Assembly (NCBI RefSeq): GCF_001687605.2
Contig: NZ_CP016539.2
Location: 402,501 to 466,500, forward strand
Reading direction: 5' to 3'
Source: Planococcus plakortidis
Lineage (GTDB): Bacteria > Bacillota > Bacilli > Bacillales_A > Planococcaceae
DNA length: 64,000 nucleotides
This document shows, piece by piece, positions 25,912-33,673 of the stretch (its first letter is position 1; each line of letters starts with the position of its first letter). The position numbers and the translations under genes are program-made. Under the pieces are notes generated by a model, which did no database searches, had not been told where the DNA came from, and worked only from the letters and a program-made list of their open reading frames with translations.

Positions 25912-26391
25912 ATGGAGTTCTCCAACCAGAACCTGAAAGCTGTGACGGTTTTGATTCGCGCCGCAGATGCTGTGCATGATGCCATCAAACGCGACGTGGC
26001 GGGATACGGGTTGAATGCGACGGAATTCTCGGTGCTCGAATTGCTCTATCACCAAGGCCGGCAGCCGATACAGGCGATTGGCAAGCGGGTGTTGATTGCG
26101 AGCAGCAGCATTACCTATGTTGTCGATAAGCTGGAGCAAAAAGGCTATGTCGAACGGGAGGCGTGCAAAGAAGACCGGCGTGTGACGTATGCGCTTTTGA
26201 CGGACAGTGGCCAGGAATTGATGAAGCGGATTTTCCCCGAGCATGAACAGCAGATGGACAAAGTGTTTGCCCGGCTTGAACAACAGGAAGTAATGGAATT
26301 GATTGAGAAGTTGAAGAAAGTCGGTTACGAAGCGCAAGACAGCAATAAAGCAGAAGATAAAATACTTAAGGACAAGGAGCGGTATGCATGA
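25912..26391 (+). CDS. MarR-family regulator of the adjacent dioxygenase
   Basis: A 159-residue MarR protein. The winged helix (about 45-105) contains ATEFSVLELLYHQG, the recognition helix SSSITYVVDKLEQKGYV and the wing EDRRVTYALLTDSG. A single Cys in the wing (EREACKEDRR) could be a redox or electrophile sensor. The C-terminal charged tail is longer than usual. The last codon overlaps the dioxygenase start as ATGA, so the two are co-translated. In B. subtilis, MarR-type regulators such as MhqR control ring-cleaving dioxygenases in response to quinones; the same logic is inferred here. Confidence 0.87.
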   Translation: MEFSNQNLKAVTVLIRAADAVHDAIKRDVAGYGLNATEFSVLELLYHQGRQPIQAIGKRVLIASSSITYVVDKLEQKGYVEREACKEDRRVTYALLTDSGQELMKRIFPEHEQQMDKVFARLEQQEVMELIEKLKKVGYEAQDSNKAEDKILKDKERYA

Positions 26392-27371
26392 ATGAATTGA
26401 AAGGGATCCACCACGTAACGGCGATCACGAGCAGCGCCGAAAAAAACTATGAATTTTTCACGTATGTATTGGGCATGAGGCTGGTCAAGAAGACGGTGAA
26501 CCAAGACGATATCCAAACCTATCACTTGTTTTTCGCAGACGATAAAGGTTCAGCCGGGACGGATATGACGTTCTTCGATTTCCCGGGCATCCCGAAAGGA
26601 ACACACGGCACGAATGAAATTTACAAAACGGCTTTCCGCGTGCCATCGGACGAAGCGCTCAGCTACTGGGAAAAACGCTTTGATAAATATGAAGTGCAGC
26701 ATGATGCGATTACCGAACAATTCGGCGTCAAGACTTTGTCGTTCGCGGATTTCGATGACCAGCAGTATATGCTTGTATCGGATGAGAACAATAAAGGCGT
26801 CCAAGCCGGCACGCCATGGCAGGATGGGCCGGTCCCGCTTGAATTTGCCATCACCGGGCTTGGCCCTATCCACATCCGTATCGGCCAATTCGATTACTTG
26901 AAAGAAGTCCTCGAAAAAGCGATGCATATGCGCGAGATCGCCGATGAAGGGTCGCTTCACCTATTCGAGATGGGCGAAGGCGGCAACGGGGCGCAAGTGA
27001 TCGTCGAGCACAATAGTGATTTGCCGTCCGGCCAACAAGGATTCGGCACAGTGCATCATGCTGCATTCCGTGTGGCGGATCGCGATGCATTGAATGAGTG
27101 GATCGGCCATATGCAGGAAATCGGATTCTCGACTTCGGGCTATGTCGACCGCTTCTTCTTCGAATCGCTATATGCACGGGTGGCACCTGGCCTATTGTTC
27201 GAATGGGCGACGGATGGCCCGGGCTTCATGGGCGACGAGCCGTATGAAACCTTGGGCGAGAAACTTTCCTTGCCCCCATTTTTGGAACCGAAGCGTGAAC
27301 AGATCGAAAGCATGGTGCGGCCGATCGATACAGTTCGCAGCACGAAGAAAATCGAAAAAGAATACCTATAG
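26388..27371 (+). CDS. Ring-cleaving dioxygenase, VOC superfamily (MhqA/MhqO-like)
   Basis: A 327-residue extradiol-type enzyme built of two VOC units. GIHHVTAITSSAEKNYEFFT opens the first, with the metal His in its HHVTA. FGTVHHAAFRVADRDALNEW opens the second, and FFESLYARVAPGLLFEWATD carries the third-ligand region. MhqA/MhqO-type proteins detoxify hydroquinones and quinones in Bacillus, so a role in electrophile stress is inferred. It is controlled with the MarR gene it overlaps by four bases. Confidence 0.88.
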   Translation: MNELKGIHHVTAITSSAEKNYEFFTYVLGMRLVKKTVNQDDIQTYHLFFADDKGSAGTDMTFFDFPGIPKGTHGTNEIYKTAFRVPSDEALSYWEKRFDKYEVQHDAITEQFGVKTLSFADFDDQQYMLVSDENNKGVQAGTPWQDGPVPLEFAITGLGPIHIRIGQFDYLKEVLEKAMHMREIADEGSLHLFEMGEGGNGAQVIVEHNSDLPSGQQGFGTVHHAAFRVADRDALNEWIGHMQEIGFSTSGYVDRFFFESLYARVAPGLLFEWATDGPGFMGDEPYETLGEKLSLPPFLEPKREQIESMVRPIDTVRSTKKIEKEYL

Positions 27372-27523
27372 GAAACAGTGAGGCATTGCTCGCAACTGGG
27401 CAGTGCTTTTTTGCTGTCCATGACAGGAAGAACCCAAAGAATATGAAATAATGGGACGATTTTGGGAACTTATTTCCATTGAGTGCGTAAGTATAGGTAA
27501 CATAAGGAAAGGGGAGAAGGATG

Positions 27524-27823
27524 ATGCCGAAATGCGAAAATTGCGGTGTGTTGTGGACGTGGGCGCAGACCGTATGCAGGCTATGCACACTCGGGGAGGG
27601 GATGAAGTGCCCCTCATGCCGCGAGGAACAATTCGTCACGATGGAATCCAGGAAAAAAACCAGTTTATTTGTCTTCGCAGCCCCTCTTCTCATGTTCATC
27701 TCGGTCGCTTTCGGCATCAATCCGTTTGCTTCCCTCGCCTTATTCCTGGCATCCTTTCTCATCATTTTAGGCATTTATCCGTTCGTGATCGAATTGACGG
27801 ATGAACGCGGGCCGATGTGGTGA
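27524..27823 (+). CDS. Cysteine-rich two-TM protein (TIGR04104-like zinc finger)
   Basis: A 99-residue protein. The first 45 residues hold four cysteine pairs or near-pairs (CENC, CRLC, CPSC), a zinc-ribbon-like pattern with GMKCPSCREEQF. Two hydrophobic helices (about 50-90) follow. The family is widespread in Bacillales and has no known function. A second ATG three bases upstream (27521) is possible; 27524 gives the usual MPKC start and better spacing to GGGGAG. Confidence 0.75.
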   Translation: MPKCENCGVLWTWAQTVCRLCTLGEGMKCPSCREEQFVTMESRKKTSLFVFAAPLLMFISVAFGINPFASLALFLASFLIILGIYPFVIELTDERGPMW

Positions 27824-27890
27824 ATGATGAAAATCCGGTTTTTGTCCGCCGGATCAGGCTAGCTGCGGCAAAGAATTGAAGATTCTATTC

Positions 27891-27919
27891 TGGACAGCTG
27901 CTTAAGCTTGCGCTAAACT
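27891..27919 (+). promoter_or_regulatory. Sigma-A promoter of the riboflavin operon
   Basis: TGGACA, 17 bp, TAAACT, with predicted start near 27926, 14 nt before the first riboswitch. No second promoter is visible between the two riboswitches. Confidence 0.65.
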
Positions 27920-27939
27920 TACAGGTAATCATCTATAGC

Positions 27940-28064
27940 GTTCTTCGGGGTCGGGTGAAATTCCCAATCGACGGTAACGGAGCAATCCGAAGCCCGTGAG
28001 CCTTTCGGGGCAGGATTTGGTGCAAGTCCAAAGCCGACAGTTAAAGTCTGGATGGGAGAAGAAC
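27940..28064 (+). promoter_or_regulatory. FMN riboswitch, copy 1 of 2
   Basis: All conserved blocks of the RFN element are present in order: CTTCGGGG, GGGTGAAATTCCC, GACGGTAA, AGCCCGTGAGC, GGATTTGGTG, TCCAAAGCCGACAG, AGTCTGGATGGGAGAAG. The P1 helix is GTTCTTC/GAAGAAC. A terminator follows at 28117, so this copy should end transcription when FMN is bound. Confidence 0.97.
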
Positions 28065-28116
28065 AGTCAAGCAGCCTGAAAGCAATCGCTTAGGTTTCTT
28101 TGATATGCATTTTTCA

Positions 28117-28150
28117 AGGCCCCTTTCTTTTTTTGGAAGGGGCCTTTTTT
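28117..28150 (+). terminator. Riboswitch terminator 1
   Basis: AAGGCCCCTT/AAGGGGCCTT stem, T-rich loop and T run between the two riboswitches. Confidence 0.93.
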
Positions 28151-28180
28151 GCATACTGTGGATGAATCAATTGAATCGTA

Positions 28181-28305
28181 TTCCTTCGGGGTCGGGTGAA
28201 ATTCCCAATCGACGGTAACGGAGCAATCCGAAGCCCGTGAGCCTTTCGGGGCAGGATTTGGTGCAAGTCCAAAGCCGACAGTTAAAGTCTGGATGGGAGA
28301 AGGAA
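28181..28305 (+). promoter_or_regulatory. FMN riboswitch, copy 2 of 2
   Basis: Identical to copy 1 over 119 nt (28184-28302 versus 27943-28061), at an offset of 241 nt. The P1 ends differ but still pair: TTCCTTC/GAAGGAA here against GTTCTTC/GAAGAAC in copy 1. It is followed by its own terminator at 28356. Confidence 0.97.
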
Positions 28306-28355
28306 GAACACGGAAATTATAGAGCAATCTATAGTTCTATTTCCTATTGTCTTCT

Positions 28356-28386
28356 AACCCATCGGCTAATCGATGGGTTTTATTTT
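28356..28386 (+). terminator. Riboswitch terminator 2
   Basis: AACCCATCG/CGATGGGTT stem with GCTAAT loop and T-rich tail, 50 nt after the second aptamer. Confidence 0.9.
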
Positions 28387-28421
28387 GTTCTGAAAAATGT
28401 AATCGAGTGGACAGCCAGCAA

Positions 28422-28706
28422 ATGACAAAGCGAGTGCTAGAGTTGGCGAGAAGCTGCCAGGGAAACTTCCCGGAGCAACCGGCGTGCGCTGTCGTGGAGC
28501 GCTTCTGCGCATCCCGGGAAGGCCAGGCCATCCAAGTACCTGATGCCCCTGCTTGGATTATCGCTGGTTCGCAACAGCTTGCGGAACCTTCCGGCATTCG
28601 GCAGCTTACACACTGGTTTCGCTATGCAAGGCATGTGCTTGAAAGCGCGATATGTGGAACAGGCCAGGGCAGATGTCCAAGCCGTTTCCGCGTTAAAGGA
28701 GGGACA
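28422..28706 (+). pseudogene. ribD: Remnant of ribD with a large internal deletion
   Basis: About 285 bp open in frame with ribE but far short of ribD (about 1.1 kb). The start TKRVLELARSCQGN resembles the RibD deaminase N-terminus (MKxALELAxxGxG). VPDAPAWIIAGSQQLAE resembles the reductase-domain segment with P-E-D-A-K and W-I-F/V-T-T. The zinc-binding HAE and PCxxxxxxPPC motifs of the deaminase are absent, and so is the reductase core. There is no ribosome site before the ATG. It sits where ribD stands in the B. subtilis order ribD-ribE-ribBA-ribH. An unrelated spacer open by chance is the alternative. Confidence 0.5.
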
Positions 28707-28709
28707 CGA

Positions 28710-29345
28710 ATGTTTACAGGGATTATCGAAGAAACCGGAGAGCTCGCAGGCATTAAGCGTGGGGCGTCCAGCATGGAACTGGCGATACGCGCAAAGGTCG
28801 TCCTTGAAGAAACGAAAATCGGCGACAGCATTTCCGTGGAAGGCGTATGCCTGACGGTCACTTCATTAGCGAGCGACCGTTTCACGGTGGATGTCATGCC
28901 GGAAACATTTCGCGGCACGACCCTTTCTTCTTTAGGCCCAGCGAGTCCCGTGAATCTCGAGCGGGCGATGGCAGCGAATGGCCGCTTCGGCGGGCATCTC
29001 GTCGCTGGCCATATCGATGGGGTCGGCAAGATCCTGCGCAAGCGTCCCCAGGAAAATGCGCTATATATCGATATAGCAGCCCCTCCTGAATTGCTTGCGC
29101 AGTCGATCGTCAAAGGATCCGTCGCGATCGACGGCATCAGCTTGACGATCTTTGAACTCAGCGAAAACCATTTGACCGTTTCACTCATCCCGCATACGGC
29201 CGGAGAAACGACTTTAGGCGGTAAAAAGATGGGTGATTCGGTCAATCTCGAAACCGATATGTTCGGTAAGTATGTACAGCGTTTCATGGAGCATGCGCCA
29301 AAACAACCGATGAACGCCGATTACTTGCGGCGCAACGGATTTTAA
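28710..29345 (+). CDS. ribE: Riboflavin synthase
   Basis: A 211-residue enzyme that dismutates two 6,7-dimethyl-8-ribityllumazine molecules into riboflavin and the pyrimidinedione. It has two similar lumazine-binding barrels, each with a characteristic G-DSI/VxxxGVCLTV-type segment. The start MFTGIIEE is invariant in the family. AAAGGAGGG lies before ATG 28710; the frame upstream is the ribD remnant. It is the first intact gene of the riboflavin operon. Confidence 0.95.
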   Translation: MFTGIIEETGELAGIKRGASSMELAIRAKVVLEETKIGDSISVEGVCLTVTSLASDRFTVDVMPETFRGTTLSSLGPASPVNLERAMAANGRFGGHLVAGHIDGVGKILRKRPQENALYIDIAAPPELLAQSIVKGSVAIDGISLTIFELSENHLTVSLIPHTAGETTLGGKKMGDSVNLETDMFGKYVQRFMEHAPKQPMNADYLRRNGF

Positions 29346-29357
29346 AGGAGCAAACCG

Positions 29358-30548
29358 ATGCTAAACACAATCGAAGAAGCAGTAAAGGATTTGCAGGCAG
29401 GAAAAGTCATTATTCTGGTAGACGATGAATCAAGGGAAAACGAAGGCGACTTTGTGTGCCTTGCAGAACATGCAACGCCTGAAAATATCAATTTCATGGC
29501 CACGCATGGCAGGGGGCTCATCTGCACGCCGGTCTCGCCGGATATCGCCTTGCGCCTGAAACTCGACCAAATGGTCAGCCACAATACCGATCATCACGAA
29601 ACGGCATTTACCGTCAGCATCGACCATAAAGATGCCAAGACCGGCATCAGCGCTTTTGAACGGTCGGACACCATTTTGCAGATGCTTAATACGAAAGCCG
29701 TACCGCAGGATTTCAAAAGGCCTGGTCATGTCTTCCCGCTGGTCGCAAAATCAGGGGGCGTCTTCCAACGCCAAGGCCATACGGAGGCGTCAGTTGATTT
29801 GGCGCGTCTCAGCGGAAGCGAACCCGCAGCGGTCATTTGTGAAATCATGAATCCGGACGGCTCGATGTCGCGCATGCCCGAATTGGAGAAGCTGGCGGAT
29901 GATTTCGATTTGAAACTCATTACGATCGAAGATCTGTATGCATATCGGGCGGAGAAAGACCCGCTGATCAATCGCGAGTCGAGCGTCCACATGCCGACTG
30001 ATTTCGGCGAGTTCCGCATGGTCGGCTATTCCAACCGGCTCGACACGGAAGAGCATGTCGCCATCGTCAAAGGCGACCCCGCAGCGGAAGAAGCGCCGAT
30101 TGTGCGTATCCACTCGGAATGCTTGACCGGCGATATCTTCCACTCGCGCCGCTGTGATTGCGGGGCGCAGCTTACGAAATCGCTCGAATTGATCGAACAG
30201 GCAGGTGCGGGCATCGTCCTTTATATGAGGCAGGAAGGGCGCGGCATCGGCTTATTGAACAAGCTGAAAGCCTATGAGCTGCAGGAACAGGGCTTGGATA
30301 CCGTCGAAGCCAATGAGCAGCTGGGCTTCCCGGCGGAAATGCGCGATTATACATTATGCGCATTGATGCTGAAAGATTTGGGCGTGTCGCGCGTCAGGCT
30401 GCTGACGAACAACCCAGCCAAGACAGACGCGCTGATCGAATACGGCATTGAAGTGGAAGAACGGCTTGCGCTCGTCATCCCGCCGACGGAAGACAATACA
30501 CAATACATGAAAACGAAAAAACAGCGGATGCATCACCTAATCGACTAA
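29358..30548 (+). CDS. ribBA: Bifunctional 3,4-dihydroxy-2-butanone-4-phosphate synthase / GTP cyclohydrolase II
   Basis: A 396-residue fusion. Residues 1-200 are RibB, with the [11 protein letters not shown] metal/substrate loop and the [11 protein letters not shown] segment. Residues 205-396 are RibA, with the zinc ligands in [15 protein letters not shown] and the RQEGRGIGL motif that opens the GTP ring. The two halves make both committed precursors of riboflavin, from ribulose 5-phosphate and GTP. It starts 12 bases after ribE and is co-transcribed under the tandem FMN riboswitch. Confidence 0.96.
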   Translation: MLNTIEEAVKDLQAGKVIILVDDESRENEGDFVCLAEHATPENINFMATHGRGLICTPVSPDIALRLKLDQMVSHNTDHHETAFTVSIDHKDAKTGISAFERSDTILQMLNTKAVPQDFKRPGHVFPLVAKSGGVFQRQGHTEASVDLARLSGSEPAAVICEIMNPDGSMSRMPELEKLADDFDLKLITIEDLYAYRAEKDPLINRESSVHMPTDFGEFRMVGYSNRLDTEEHVAIVKGDPAAEEAPIVRIHSECLTGDIFHSRRCDCGAQLTKSLELIEQAGAGIVLYMRQEGRGIGLLNKLKAYELQEQGLDTVEANEQLGFPAEMRDYTLCALMLKDLGVSRVRLLTNNPAKTDALIEYGIEVEERLALVIPPTEDNTQYMKTKKQRMHHLID

Positions 30549-30560
30549 GGAGTGGTTAAA

Positions 30561-31028
30561 ATGGAAACAGTTTACGAAGCGAATTTAATCGGATCGGATT
30601 TAAAAATCGGGATCGTCACAGGCAGGTTCAATGACTTCATCACATCGCGCCTATTGGACGGCGCAGTGGATGGTCTGGTGCGCCATGGCGTAAATAAGGA
30701 AAACATCGACACTGCTTGGGTGCCGGGGGCATTCGAATTGCCGCTGGTCGCGAAGAAAATGGCAGAAACGAAAAAATACGACGCGGTCATTGCGCTCGGC
30801 ACTGTCATCCGCGGCTCCACGACCCATTATGATTATGTCTGCAACGAAGCGGCAAAAGGCATCGCGCAAGCCGGCATGTCGACGGGCGTCCCGGTCATCT
30901 TCGGCGTGCTGACGACGGAAACGATCGAACAAGCCATTGAACGCGCTGGCACAAAAGCTGGAAACAAAGGCTTCGAAGCGGCGGTCTCCGCTGTGGAAAT
31001 GGGCAATTTGATGAAGGCATTCGACTGA
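30561..31028 (+). CDS. ribH: 6,7-Dimethyl-8-ribityllumazine synthase
   Basis: A 155-residue capsid-forming enzyme that condenses the butanone phosphate with the ribitylaminopyrimidine. [13 protein letters not shown], the [10 protein letters not shown] loop, [17 protein letters not shown] (catalytic His) and [14 protein letters not shown] are all present. GTG 30552 also lies in frame, but AAGGAG is five bases before ATG 30561 and is preferred. It is the last gene of the operon; no ribT follows. Confidence 0.96.
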   Translation: METVYEANLIGSDLKIGIVTGRFNDFITSRLLDGAVDGLVRHGVNKENIDTAWVPGAFELPLVAKKMAETKKYDAVIALGTVIRGSTTHYDYVCNEAAKGIAQAGMSTGVPVIFGVLTTETIEQAIERAGTKAGNKGFEAAVSAVEMGNLMKAFD

Positions 31029-31070
31029 TCGAATAAAGCTGGAATACGATTTCGTGAAAAGCTGAATACA

Positions 31071-31109
31071 TGAGCCTGCATTCTTTCCTGAGTGCAGGCT
31101 CATTTTTTC
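31071..31109 (+). terminator. Terminator of the riboflavin operon
   Basis: GAGCCTGCA/TGCAGGCTC stem, 12-nt loop and T run. The rest of the 325-base gap to the next gene contains only a promoter at 31209. Confidence 0.9.
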
Positions 31110-31208
31110 GCAATATTTCCCTTGCTGTAACGACATGCTGATGGAATTTAAGCGAGGAATGATTCGGGTGCAATCAATCTTTTATTTTAATCTTATGGCA
31201 ATAATGCA

Positions 31209-31237
31209 TTGACAATTAACAGAAGTTTTAGAATAAT
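31209..31237 (+). promoter_or_regulatory. Sigma-A promoter of the symporter operon
   Basis: TTGACA, 17 bp, AATAAT. About 110 nt of leader precede the first small gene. Confidence 0.68.
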
Positions 31238-31354
31238 GAAAAAAGAAAACACCTATTATCCTTTAAATGGAAACGGAGGGGGAAAGCCGAATCATACACT
31301 GTTTATGCCTTACGTAGGCAAAATTGTTAGCGTTTTCAAAAAAGGAGTGAGTCG

Positions 31355-31540
31355 ATGATCTGGGTTCTTATCTTGAGCCTTATTACCATCGTGTCCGTCG
31401 TGGCAGGTTTGAGAAAGCGGAAGGCTGTTTATTTCCTCCTTCCATTTGCATCGGTTTTTGCATTTATGCTCGTCAAAATCATTATGGTACCGCTGCCTTT
31501 CCTGGATACTGTCCGTTTCATTTTCCAGTTGAGGGGGTGA
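31355..31540 (+). CDS. Small two-helix membrane protein
   Basis: A 61-residue hydrophobic protein with two predicted membrane helices separated by a basic LRKRKA turn, so both ends probably face the same side. AAAAAGGAG precedes the ATG. It is the first gene after the promoter and lies ahead of the DUF4212 subunit and the symporter, suggesting a role in that system. I do not recognise the family. Confidence 0.6.
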   Translation: MIWVLILSLITIVSVVAGLRKRKAVYFLLPFASVFAFMLVKIIMVPLPFLDTVRFIFQLRG

Positions 31541-31590
31541 GCTTCGCAATAGAAAACCTCGGCTTATAAACCGATAAAGGGGTGGGTATT

Positions 31591-31869
31591 TTGAGGAAGA
31601 TCGATAAAAAACAAGCGGATGCGTATTTCCGGACCCGGACCACGTTGGTCACCATCTATTTATTGATCGGCTTTTCGGCATCTTTCGGCGTTGTCATGTT
31701 CGCGGAGGAATTGTCGGGATTCAGCGTCAATGGCATGCCTTTCCATTATTTCATGGGGGCGCAAGGGGCGGTATTGACCTTCATCATCCTGCTATTCATT
31801 AACGCCATCATCAATGACCGGATCGACAAGAAATTTGGCTTGGACCAGGACCAGCGGGATAAGGAATAG
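31591..31869 (+). CDS. DUF4212 small subunit of a sodium/solute symporter
   Basis: A 92-residue protein with two membrane helices. The DUF4212 pattern is clear: DAYFRTRTTLVTIYLLIGF in helix 1 and a FHYFMGAQGAVLTFIILLFINA segment in helix 2, ending in DRIDKKFG. Genes of this family always sit before a large symporter of the solute:Na+ family, as here, and the two are thought to form a complex. The start is TTG at 31591, five bases after AAAGGGGTGG; GTG 31582 is the alternative. Confidence 0.83.
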   Translation: MRKIDKKQADAYFRTRTTLVTIYLLIGFSASFGVVMFAEELSGFSVNGMPFHYFMGAQGAVLTFIILLFINAIINDRIDKKFGLDQDQRDKE

Positions 31870-31931
31870 CGCAAGCTTCCAGGCTGGCAATAGCGATGGC
31901 AAAAAAGAGTAATTGACAAGGGGGAGAAGCA

Positions 31932-33611
31932 GTGGATTCACAATTTCTCGTATCACTTGTATTGATCCTGGCAACGTTCGGTTTGTATATCGGCATTGCG
32001 GTCTACAATATGGCTAGGCAAACATCGGACTTTTATGTAGCCGGGCGCAATGTTCCAGCGGTATTCAACGGGATGGCCATCGGTGCCGACTGGATGAGCG
32101 CCGCGTCGTTCATCGGGATGGCCGGGACGGTCATGCTGCTCGGATATGATGGCCTTGCCTATATCATGGGCTGGACAGGCGGTTATTTATTGCTGACCTT
32201 CCTATTGGCGCCACAGCTGCGGAAATCGGGGCGCTACACGGTGCCGGAATTTATCGGCGACCGCTATAGCAGCAGCACCGCACGTTTGATTGCGGCAGTT
32301 GCGACCATCATCATCAGTTTTACATATTCCATCGGCCAATTGTCGGGCTCTGGGGTCGTCATCGGGCGCCTCTTGGAAGTGCCGACAGCTGTCGGGACGA
32401 TCATCGGGGTCGTCTTGATCGCGTTCTATTCTGCGCTTGGGGGAATGAAGGGAATCACGTGGACGCAGGTGGCGCAATACCTGGTCTTGATCATCGCATA
32501 CCTCATCCCTGTCATTTTCATGTCACTCCAATTGACGAGCAATCCGCTTCCATGGCTGTCATACGGGCAGATTGTAGGCGAACTCCAGCAGCTTGACCAG
32601 CAGCTCGGCGTTTCGGAATACGTCGTGCCGTTTACGGAAGCGACTAAATGGCAATTCCTTGCACTTATGTTTACGTTAATGGCCGGGACAGCCGGATTGC
32701 CTCACGTTATCGTGCGTTTCTATACGGTATCTACCATGAAAGCGGCGCGTTGGAGCGGGGCTTGGGCATTGCTGTTCATCGGATTGCTATATTTGTCAGC
32801 GCCAGCGTATGCGGCGTTCTCCCGTTTTATTCTCATGACCCAAGTGGCCGGCTCTTCGATTGCCGATTTACCGGCTTGGACAACGTCTTGGGTCAACACG
32901 GGATCCTTATCGGTGGCCGATACAAACGGCGACGGCATCCTGCAATGGGAAGAAATCGTCATCAGTAACGATATCGTGGTCATGGCGACCCCGGAAATCG
33001 CCAATCTGGGTGTCTTCGTCATCGGGCTGATGGCTGCAGGAGCCATGGCTGCAGCACTTTCGACAGCGGGCGGGCTGATGATTGCCATTTCAGCGGCTTT
33101 GTCACAGGATATCTATTATCGTTCGATTAACCCGAAAGCGACAGAAAACCAGCGGCTTCTCGTTGGCCGTGCGTCGATCATCATCGCGACAGTCGCAGCC
33201 GGAATTGTGGCATTGGATCCTCCAGGCGCAATTACGCAAATCGTGGCGTGGGCCTTTGCCCTCGCATCCGGGACCTTCTTCCCTGCGCTGATTCTCGGCG
33301 TATGGTGGAGACGTGCGAACGGGCCGGGTGTCATTGCCGGGATGCTGGTCGGATTGACGGTGACCTTGACGTATATTTTCGCCGCTAAATTCGGCGGGTT
33401 CACGATTCTTGGCATCATCGATACAGGCGCCGGCGTATTCGGTGCCACGGCTGCGATCCTGACGATCATCATCGTTTCATTGGCGACGAAGCCGCCGTCC
33501 AAAGAAACGCAGGAAGAAGTTCTGGACTTGCGCTATCCGGAAGGCATGACGTATAAAGACGGTGAAGTATGGCGCACCGATCCAGTCAAGGCGAAACGCC
33601 CGGAACATTAA
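31932..33611 (+). CDS. Sodium:solute symporter, large subunit (acetate-permease-like)
   Basis: A 559-residue SSS-family carrier with about 13 helices. YVAGRNVPAVFNGMAIGADWMSAASFIGMAG marks the Na+/substrate core start, and GMKGITWTQVAQYLVLI and AALSTAGGLMIAISAALSQDIYY are family signatures. Together with the preceding DUF4212 protein it matches the VC_2705/ActP-like branch, which moves short carboxylates. An EF-hand-like loop DTNGDGILQWEE sits at residues 330-341 in an extracytoplasmic loop. The start is GTG behind GGGGGAG. Confidence 0.86.
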   Translation: MDSQFLVSLVLILATFGLYIGIAVYNMARQTSDFYVAGRNVPAVFNGMAIGADWMSAASFIGMAGTVMLLGYDGLAYIMGWTGGYLLLTFLLAPQLRKSGRYTVPEFIGDRYSSSTARLIAAVATIIISFTYSIGQLSGSGVVIGRLLEVPTAVGTIIGVVLIAFYSALGGMKGITWTQVAQYLVLIIAYLIPVIFMSLQLTSNPLPWLSYGQIVGELQQLDQQLGVSEYVVPFTEATKWQFLALMFTLMAGTAGLPHVIVRFYTVSTMKAARWSGAWALLFIGLLYLSAPAYAAFSRFILMTQVAGSSIADLPAWTTSWVNTGSLSVADTNGDGILQWEEIVISNDIVVMATPEIANLGVFVIGLMAAGAMAAALSTAGGLMIAISAALSQDIYYRSINPKATENQRLLVGRASIIIATVAAGIVALDPPGAITQIVAWAFALASGTFFPALILGVWWRRANGPGVIAGMLVGLTVTLTYIFAAKFGGFTILGIIDTGAGVFGATAAILTIIIVSLATKPPSKETQEEVLDLRYPEGMTYKDGEVWRTDPVKAKRPEH

Positions 33612-33612
33612 G

Positions 33613-33646
33613 AAAAGAGCGGAAGCTAAGGCTTCCGCTCTTTTTT
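33613..33646 (+). terminator. Terminator of the symporter operon
   Basis: AAGAGCGGAAGC/GCTTCCGCTCTT stem with a TAAG loop and T run. Confidence 0.92.
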
Positions 33647-33673
33647 GTATTCGTCGAATATATGTGACAGGAT

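Noticed and set aside
28347..29345. Long form of ribE starting at 28347
   Set aside because: The first 121 codons are the terminator region and the ribD remnant. A strong ribosome site lies before ATG 28710, and the enzyme family starts with MFTGIIEE.
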